Positions 56,538-64,000 of a DNA stretch of 64,000 nt are shown piece by piece. Source of the DNA: Coleophoma eucalyptorum. Taxonomy: Eukaryota; Ascomycota; Leotiomycetes; Helotiales; Dermateaceae. The position numbers and the translations under genes were made by a program. The notes under the pieces are model-generated. The model worked only from the letters and a program-made list of their open reading frames with translations. It was not told the origin of the DNA and searched no databases. Location: assembly GCA_026120035.1 (NCBI GenBank), contig JALRME010000064.1, forward strand, positions 1 to 64,000, in the 5' to 3' direction. Every line of letters starts with the position of its first letter. Positions within the stretch are counted from its first letter, which is position 1.

Positions 56538-58194
56538 ATGCAGTCACGCAAGGGAAGCCGCAAAGTGAGGACGGGCTGTCGGACGTGCAAGTCTGCAATC
56601 CCCCCATCATATATCGCTTTGAGTGAAGAAGAAACCGCTAACCTCGGATTGACCCCACTGCAGAGCACGCAAGCTTAAGTGCGATGAGGCTAAGCCCGCT
56701 TGCATGCGATGCTCATCAACCGGCCGCATCTGTGGAGGTTATGAGCTGGAGCTCATTCAAAATGCAAGCCTCGCCTGGTATCGGCCCCGGCAGTTGGCAG
56801 CCCACGATGAGAAGGAAGGCCGTTCGTTCCGCTTCTTCTCGAGCGTTGTCGGTCCCGTAATGTCGGGGCCTATGGACGCCTACTTCTGGACACACCTTGT
56901 GATGCAGTTTGGCCACTTCAACCCGGCCGTGCGCCATAGTGTCATTGCCATTAGTTCGCTCTACGAGGATTTCTGCACTGGTGCTCGTATTATTCGTCTA
57001 AGGCACAATCCCTCCGCCCTAAAGCACTACAATGCTGCCATTCAGGAGATCAAGTCTGCCCCGAATGAGCAATTAGTTATAATGGTGTGCATCCTGTTCG
57101 TGTGTGTTGAGTTACTGCAGGGTGACCTCGCTGCCGCCACCCGTCATTGCCAGAGTGGCATCGCCATACTAGGAAGGTTAAGCATGGACTCCAAGCGCTC
57201 GTCCGACCCTTGGGTAACTGAGTATGTATTACCCATATTCCGTCGGCTGAGTAGTTTGTTGTTGCACCCCGGTCGACTTCACAAAGGAGTACCTCTGCCA
57301 CTAGCAGGTCTCAAATTTCTGGAGAATGGCCATGATGTATCTCGGTTCAGTACAGTAATAGAAGCCTCAAATTCACTCGATCAAATTATAGCTAGGTCTG
57401 GCTTCCGGAGAAAAGGCGAAAATTCAAGCCAAGAACGACAGCAGGATATGGCGCAGCTCAAAGACTCACTACGTTTGTGGAGTGCTCAAGTCTCGGCCTT
57501 AGAGTCCTATTACAAGGCTTCACTTCAACAGACCGAGAGACTGGCTCTTTGCAACCTGCGGATGAAGCATGAGATGGAGAGGATTTCCTTAAATGTGAGG
57601 GCCGGATCCAAGTCTTTCGCGGAAGAAGTCCAGTACGACGAGTACTTGTCTTCGTTCAAGTCAATGGTAGACGAGGCTCGACAGGCTTCGGAGTTTGTGG
57701 TGCCTCAATTATTAGTTCCGCCGGAAAATGCACAGCGGCCAAGCTTCTCTTTTGAGATGGGCTTTTTACCTCTCCTATTCTTTATTATAATGAAGTGTCG
57801 CCACCTAGAAACGCGGTTAGAAGCTCTGTCATGGATGCCCCGCATCTGTGCTGCCAAAGAGAGCCTAATGGATCTCGGTACTCTATACCGGATTTGTAGG
57901 CGATTGATTGAGATTGAGCACTGCATATCTCTCGACAATAATCTTTTTGTTGTACATCATGATGAGAAAGCAAGCCACATGTTAGGCCCGAAAGAAATGA
58001 GGATCGTAGCCTCACCGGTGGATCACGAGATGGAAGTTGTCACCGAAGAGGATGGCACGATCTCATATCGGAGAACCGTGTGGTTTTTCTTACGAGATTC
58101 AGACAACAAAATGTCATCTCGACAAGAATATCTCAGGGACTACGACCTTCGACAGGCCGACCTCCAAATTCCAGGGATGCGCTGTGCGCGATGA
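56538..58194 (+). CDS. Zn2Cys6 fungal transcription factor
   Basis: Two exons (56538-56590 and 56664-58194, 73-nt intron GTCTGC..CTGCAG) give 527 residues. The N-terminus is a zinc cluster, RTGCRTCKARKLKCDEAKPA then CMRCSSTGRICGGYE, with the spacing Cx2Cx6Cx5Cx2Cx6C. The intron splits the lysine codon after the second cysteine, a position often seen in fungal zinc-cluster genes. The remainder resembles the fungal-specific (Fungal_trans_2-like) middle region: AYFWTHLVMQFGHFNPAVRH, SVIAISSLYEDF and LKHYNAAIQEIKS. A long helical part and FLPLLFFIIMKCRHLETRLE follow. It is likely nuclear and binds CGG half-sites as a dimer. It is divergent from tannase, making local regulation plausible but unproven. 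Confidence 0.93.
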
Positions 58195-59326
58195 CAAATG
58201 GTTCCTCGTGATTTATCTCCAAACATGGCAGTTCACGACCCATGAGACAGGAAAGTAGAAGCCTAGAGCAAGGAACTACCTACAGTCGTTAAGTAGAAAT
58301 GAAAATGAAAGTGGTTGCGCTCCACCCAATTGCCGGATATCGGAATATTCAATATTGTACCAGAGTATAAATTACAATGGTTCACTCGGAGAACTACTAG
58401 GACAGCCGAACCGTTTATATGAATGGCTGGAACCTGAGTTGAGAGCTTCCGAAATTGTGCCGCCTTTGTTCTTTGCTTGATTGCTATAGCAGACCGCAAC
58501 CCGAATCCAGTTCTTTGGCTACTCCCAACCTGCAAAAGTTCCAAAATGCAACATAGAAATTATCTTACAACGCGGCCGAGGCCCAAGAAGACTAGATTAG
58601 ATTGCTAGCTGTGTAGAATTTGGATATTATAATTAAGTTAGCTGAATTATATTCTCCGCTACACGTTAGAGTATTTGCTTGCATTACATTATCTTCCCTA
58701 CTTGACAGGTGACAGATGAAAATGGTTTACTAGCGGATATCAATATGGTCTGATCTACAACAGAGTGTCAAAAAATGAACGTTACCCGTTTGAGTACAGG
58801 TACACTTTCCACCCTTGACCAAGCATGCCTTGGTAAATGCGTTTAATTGCGATTTAAGCCTCTGCACTAAGAATTGCAATCAAAAGACATAGATAAGCAC
58901 TTAAAATATTATTTAAAACTTACTGAGGACCATGTGGGACTGAATCTATTATAGAATCCATACAAGCGATGCAATTATGACTTAGGGAATATAAATTCAT
59001 GTTTTCGATATTACTACATTGCAAACATTTCTAAACTCTGTATAGCTGCAGTAAGCTTCGTAAAGTTATGAGTTTTGCTAAGACTTTGTACGTGCTCCAC
59101 GAATTCCCCTCTGGTCTAAAATTTCGGAGGCTCACGAATTACGTCATTCATGGTGCTACATCCAATAGCTTTGGCTATACAATTTATCCATTTTATCCGG
59201 GTCTTTAACTACCTATTTCTACCTTGCAGTAAATCTACTCGATCTTGAATATATATTTCCACGTAATTAATTATTGCAGATAACTTCGTGGCTGTTTATA
59301 CGCAAGATCAAAAATCTGAACCCAAA
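58195..59326. other. Intergenic region before the GH43 gene
   Basis: AT-rich, 1.1 kb. No gene recognised. ATATATATTT near 59250-59260, about 75 bp upstream of the GH43 start, is a possible TATA tract. Confidence 0.4.
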
Positions 59327-61107
59327 ATGTCGACTTGCCAGGAGTTAAAATCATACAATAATCCCATCATCCCTGGTTTCAACCCTGACCCGTCTATAGC
59401 CAGCCACGATGGTAACTTCTGGCTCGTGACATCGTCCTTCGAATATTTCCCAGGAATCCCTATCTATCATAGCAGGGACCTCATCAAGTGGGAGCTAATC
59501 GGCCATGCACTAACGCGAAGGAGCCAGCTCGATATCCGCACCCCCGAGCCTGGCGGTGGGCTCTGGGCTCCAACGATAAGGCTGAAAAATGGCGTATTCT
59601 ATATCACGGCGACTTGTTTTGATCGATATAGACCACAAATGGATGAGAGGGTTTGGCCGCATGGGTTTTTTGTCACGACAACCAACATCTGGGATTCAAC
59701 ATCATGGTCAGATCCTATATTCTTTTCGCAAATTGGCTTCGACCAAGACGTGAGTGCCTTGATTGCTTTACGAGATGGATATGCTGAAATATCTAACAAA
59801 AGCTCTTTTGGGATGATGATGGTACGGTCTATCTCTCCTCAACATACCGAAAACTGAATCGCACACCTGGGCCTCAAATCAAGGATTTCGCAGTACATAT
59901 ATGCACTGTTGATTTAGCCACGGGAAACTCAACTTCAGAACCAAAATTAATCAGAGAGTCAAGTTCTGGGGTTTCCGAGGGATCTCACATTATCCGTCGG
60001 GGCAAGTACTATTATCTGCTTACGGCTGAGGGGGGGACAGAGTCGGGGCATAGTGAGTGGGTCAGTCGTTCTGAAGCTGGTCCATTGGGCCCATGGAAGT
60101 TAGGACCAAAGAACCCGCTTTGGAGAAATGGAGTTGACGATGAAGTCCAAAACACTGGACATACTGATTTTATCACGGATGCTAATGATAGATGGTGGGG
60201 CGTGTTACTTGCAGTGCGTCCTACTAAGACAGAAAATGGTTGGAGCACTTCAGTTCTTGGTAAGAATGTCAGTTATATATACATCTAAAATACTAATTAT
60301 ATTGATAAACAGGACGAGAGACATTTCTTGTCCCTGTCACTTGGGAAGATGACTGGCCCGTAGTAAATAAAGGGCAGAAGATCACTTTACGAGGATCGGC
60401 TCCTGGGCTTTATGAAATAGCGCAGCCCACTAATTGGAGAGATGATTTCGATCAAGATAAGCTACAGCTGGGCTGGTATAGGAAAAGTAAATTTCCATAA
60501 AAGAGATTAAATCTAGGTCCATGTGACTTACCCAAATGCAGATACTCCTCAGAAAATTGATTTCTCCATGACGGAGAATCCCGGAACTCTCCGGCTTTAT
60601 GGAGCACCATATAACTTAAGTTCGCCAGGCAGCCCAACAATGTTTCTTCGAAAACAAAGACATCGTGATGTAACTTGGCAGACGCAGCTGTCTTTCAATC
60701 CGACCTCGCCCAACGCTGAAGCTGGAGCAGTAGTCTTCTGGAACTATCTTACTTATAGTAGTATCGGAATTCGACAATCACCTTCTGATAGCAGCAGCAG
60801 GATAATCAGATTCCATTCGGCACAGTCATATGTGGTTGACTTTGAGCTACAGACGAATAATGCTGCTCTGATATTAGTGGTTGAATGCGGCAAGGCTTAT
60901 AAATTTGGATTTAAAGAGATTTTGGAAGGAGATGGAAGTGGCCAGGAGGATGGGGTGAGATGGGTTGGCGAGGTTAGTAATGAGACCATGACTGCAGACC
61001 CCCCTATTGGTGCAGCCTTTGCCGGGATGATGTTAGGGTTGTATGCTTTTGGGGAGTTGGAACAATGTTTGGTTCCGGCCGATTTCAACTATGCGGAATT
61101 CTACTAG
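59327..61107 (+). CDS. GH43 beta-xylosidase/arabinofuranosidase with C-terminal sandwich domain
   Basis: Four exons (59327-59749, 59803-60259, 60313-60486, 60542-61107) sum to 1620 nt, 539 residues. GH43 signature parts appear in order: NNPIIPGFNPDPSIASHDGN with the catalytic-base Asp, FPGIPIYHSRDLIKWELIGH, and GGGLWAPTIRLKNGVFYITA. GFDQDLFWDDDGTVYLSS follows with the pKa-modulating Asp, and SEGSHIIRRGKYYYLLTAEG with the catalytic-acid Glu. After about residue 345 a beta-sandwich region follows (WYRKNTPQKIDFSMTENPGT and LRLYGAPYNLSSPGSPTMFL), the layout of the two-domain GH43 xylosidases. No signal peptide is seen, so the enzyme may act inside the cell on imported xylo- or arabino-oligosaccharides. 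The 55-nt third intron is the least certain, but it restores frame exactly. Confidence 0.93.
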
Positions 61108-61919
61108 TTATCTTTGTCTTGACTTTGACCTAAGTTAATGTTGATTTTAGAGACAGATTGAAATCTGTAGCTATGGAATAAAGGTGGAGACAAATTGAGC
61201 CTTTCTTGATACTCTAGCACACCTGATCTACGGTGTCTTCAACAATATACTAGTTTCAGACTTGGCCTTGTCTTCATAGTTTCTGTTACAGTTGTACTGG
61301 AAGCTGGGACTTAGTATTAGACCTACCAACTGAAATATAACTAGAGAAACCAGTATAGAACTATATGGAATACCTATTCCTTCTTATTTTATTCCTCGAG
61401 GTAAAAATGGCTGGTTGAATAGATTACTTGGGGACTTGTAGCGATAACAGTTCTCGAATTCTACCTCCATCGGAACATGGCAGTCGCATTTCTTTGTTAG
61501 GTATTTTCCCGTATAATTTGGATTGCAGACAAAATAGCAGTCTTAAGAATAGAGTAAGGTATATTAGAGCTGAAAGTGAAGCTAGGATTATGAAAGCAAT
61601 AAGATTTTCATTTATTGTACTAATCTCTACTGATATGTCGCATGAATATTCGCTGTGTTGTACCTTGAATCTCATTGCTGGGAATGGACTAAATGACCTA
61701 GTGCACAAATATAGACTTTCTTATCAGCTAGTCACAGCACCACCCACTATGGAAGGTTGGCAAGAGTAGGAATATAGTAACGCCAATGCAGATGTGGATT
61801 TCATATTGAAACTTCCCCGTATACACTTCTCCTTCCCATACTGCGCAGATAAGTTTGAAGCACCTATAGTACATTTTGGTGCAAAACTCTTGAAATTCCA
61901 TGATAATTTCTGTGCCAAC
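61108..61919. other. Convergent intergenic region
   Basis: Between the 3' ends of the GH43 and GFA-domain genes. Two overlapping open frames at 61424-61769 (both strands) lack recognisable content. Nothing else seen. Confidence 0.4.
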
Positions 61920-62413
61920 TTATGTAAACTGTTGTAATTCTTTTACCCCGGCTCCCACCCCTTGTACCCATGGAATCTTCTGGCTGACAAAGAATTCCAC
62001 ATCTGGCTTTGGTATCTGATCCTCCTTTAAATCTAAAGTTCCTGCAAATAATATCACCATTCCTTTGAAGTCAGGAGCATCGCTCTCTTTATAAATCACC
62101 GTGCTGCATTCGGGACAAAAATATCTCGTGAGCACCATTCCCGTCTCATGCTTTTTGGAATGCGATTTAGGGGGCGCAGACGATGATTTAAGGTCGAACT
62201 TCGAGGCTGGAAGGAGGTAGGTGTAAGTGAATGCACCACCTGATAGCTTACGGCATTCACTGCAATGACATAGAGCCTATACATTGTGAGTTCATTATTA
62301 TAAGAGCAAGGCATAGAGCGCGAAAGAGATTTTTGGCTACTGACCTTCAAAACAGGTTCAGTTTCATAGGTGTAAGTCAAATTGCCGCAAAGACAAGAAC
62401 CAGAATGAGTCAT
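61920..62413 (-). CDS. GFA (CENP-V/Mss4-like) zinc-binding protein
   Basis: Two exons (62413-62345 and 62276-61920; 68-nt intron GTCAGT..TATAG) give 141 residues. It starts MTHSGSCLCGNLTYTYETEP; after the intron come ALCHCSECRKLSGGAFTYTY, then GMVLTRYFCPECSTVIYKES. The three cysteine pairs CxC, CHCxxC and CPEC match the zinc-binding pattern of the GFA/glutathione-dependent formaldehyde-activating family. It is close in size to small fungal GFA proteins. Few have known substrates; the formaldehyde-activating role rests on Paracoccus Gfa and may not apply. It is probably cytosolic. The start is the first in-frame ATG, directly before the SCLCG motif as usual. Confidence 0.92.
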
Positions 62414-63657
62414 TTTAGACGGAGTTGATTTTTGGACTCTATAAAGACGTGAGACTGTAACTATTTGGCGGAGAGACTAGAGGACCCCACACTATTTATA
62501 AAAATATTTGAATGAGGGGTCCGCATCAACAGAGTTTTGTGGCGTCTACGTATTACTGCGGGGTCGTTGAACGCCCAATGGGATTCGATATTTATTTTGT
62601 GGCATGCAATTGTGAACTATGAAACCTTCTTTATTAGCACTATCTTTACTATTGCGGAAATAATCACCTATAGCGAGTGGAAACCCCCTGCCACTGACAA
62701 TACTTACGCATTAGTAATTGCTTTCGCTCCACCCATTTATATTGGTGCAGCTGTTCAGGTTTTGTATCTTATACAAGACAAACTGTGGCTGACTTGGATA
62801 ATAGAATGGCCATGGCAATTGGTCATAAGTTTGATTTGGATACTGTAATGCGATACAGTAACCACAGCTAATTTCCCTTTAGCTGTGTGGCCTCTGAGAT
62901 CACGAGGTCAACATTGTGCGGTCGAGGCTTTTCTTTAAATGGTCTATTATGACCTTTGGTGACATTCTCTCATACTAGATGAAAGCTAAGAGTGTGTATA
63001 CATATATCGAGGACAATCAATATGGTCATTAAATGATCTTTGGAGGCCAAAAGAGAACGTAGATATAAGATCACGTAGCAACCAATCCAATACCTCCAAG
63101 CTCTTACAACCACAGAGTTGGCTTGTGACAGATTTATGAGTCTACATTATTTCTCACTGAAAGAAGGAGGATAGCATTACCCAAAAGTTGAAACTCGGTG
63201 AAATCGGGAAGCCTCTGTACAGTTTGGAAGACTGAATTGGCTACGAACACGTGATTAGATGAGAGTTGCACTAAAAGCTAAGGGACTGCACACTGATACA
63301 CTGAGAAAAATGGTCAAATAGTTGGCTATACGAGCATTATTCCGAAAGCTGTGGCTAAAGTAGGGACCATGGCGATGACAGGAATTAACTGTGGGGTGGA
63401 TGGCTAGGAACTACGTGCTAAAATCTCGACCTCTGATAAATTGTATCTTCGACTTAGTCAAGGTGCTCGTACCTGACCTCGGCAACTATAGAACTGCGCT
63501 ATGCCTACAAGGTAACTACGAATCAATGGAAACGGCTGCTCTTGTCTCACAATCGCTAAAATCATATATAATAAATACTGATAAAATAAAGCTATAGGCC
63601 AGTACAGAACCCTCATTTCACAAACCCGATGATACTGCACAACTCTTCAAATTCTTC
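62414..63657. other. AT-rich intergenic region with one hydrophobic ORF
   Basis: The only candidate is a plus frame at 62537-62848 (listed separately). The rest shows nothing I can name. Confidence 0.4.
62537..62848 (+). other. Hydrophobic 103-codon ORF, possibly a membrane-protein remnant
   Basis: The frame contains two probable membrane segments, ETFFISTIFTIAEIITY and ALVIAFAPPIYIGAAVQVLY. The order helix-WKPPA-helix-AP-P-YIGA loosely recalls part of the RTA1-like lipid-translocating family, but the match is too weak for a call. No flanking exons were found. It may be a relic or chance; I do not assign function. Confidence 0.2.
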
Positions 63658-64000
63658 TCAACTGTTACTCGGCTTTGGCTGACACCAACTATCCTTACAG
63701 AATGTTCCTGCTGGGCACTTTATCACAGGGTTAACGTATAAACTCGCAAATTAAGACAACTACTTACAGCATAGCCAACCTCTGAGCAATTAGAGTCATC
63801 CTGGGTGGTATCGATACAGGTGCCATTCTTGCAACCAGTTCCGCTCGGACACTACACCAGAAATTAATACTATGCTCTCTGATTGTAAAGATGAGGTACT
63901 CACAGGCTTGCCAGTTGTTCCGCAGAATCCATTAGACACACAGACGCTGTTCTTGCACAAGGTTCCAGAAGGACACTATTCTCGTCAGCTCATGTTGCTT
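63658..64000 (-). CDS. 3' end of a gene made of repeated cysteine-rich exons (partial)
   Basis: The gene runs off the right edge. Three consecutive exons are seen (63975-63904, 63851-63768, 63717-63658). Each begins directly after its splice acceptor with the same module: CPSGTLCKNSVCVSNGFCGT, then CPSGTGCKNGTCIDTTQDDS with NCSEVGYA, then CPAGTFCKDSWCQPKPSNS and a TGA stop. All junctions are phase 0 (introns 52 and 50 nt), so exons can be gained or lost without breaking the frame. The CxxGTxCKxxxC repeat looks secreted and disulfide-rich, possibly a binding or effector-like tail, but no named domain is certain. The N-terminus is outside the window, so signal peptide and length are unknown. 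Confidence 0.7.

Overview
The window looks like nuclear DNA of a filamentous ascomycete. Genes on both strands carry many short introns of about 45-70 nt with GT..AG ends and CTAAC/CTGAC-like branch sites. The families are typical of Pezizomycotina: a HET-domain protein, a Zn2Cys6 regulator, a GH7-CBM1 cellobiohydrolase, tannase, GH43, OPT and GPR1/FUN34 transporters. The overall flavour (plant-biomass and tannin enzymes, long AT-rich gaps) would fit a leotiomycete, but that placement is inference.

Layout. 1-13 kb: an mtr-like amino-acid transporter in ten exons, a wrecked phospholipase B gene, and a GH7 cellobiohydrolase whose upstream region carries a 449-bp non-autonomous transposon (64-bp inverted ends, 9-bp target duplication). 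13-19 kb: AT-rich DNA hiding an eleven-exon membrane-protein gene with no long ORF, then an FAD-linked oxidase. 20-27 kb: a HET-domain protein divergent from a 1306-residue fusion of a GMC/cholesterol-oxidase-like half and an alpha/beta-hydrolase half. 27.7-31.8 kb: an amidohydrolase scrap, an intact APC permease and a broken DJ-1/PfpI gene. 32.5-38.2 kb: a SMI1/KNR4 protein and two head-to-head decayed genes. 38.5-48.5 kb: a cyanamide-hydratase-like HD protein, a GPR1/FUN34 transporter, a Ulp1-type SUMO protease and an OPT transporter with a GC-AG intron. 51-62.5 kb: a GST-like protein, a tannase divergent from a Zn2Cys6 regulator, a GH43 glycosidase and a GFA-domain protein. At the right edge, the 3' end of a gene built from repeated cysteine-rich exons.

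How the genes fit together. Cellobiohydrolase, tannase and GH43 form a scattered plant-polymer-degrading set, and the Zn2Cys6 gene next to tannase could be its regulator (inference). Six transport or membrane genes suggest nutrient scavenging. At least five gene remnants (phospholipase B, amidohydrolase, DJ-1/PfpI and the pair at 34.8-38.2 kb) sit among intact genes. For eleven spliced genes (mtr-like, GH7, FAD oxidase, GMC fusion, APC permease, SMI1, GPR1, Ulp1, OPT, GH43, Zn2Cys6) I added the exon lengths and checked that each total is a multiple of three. No tRNA, rRNA or CRISPR was seen.
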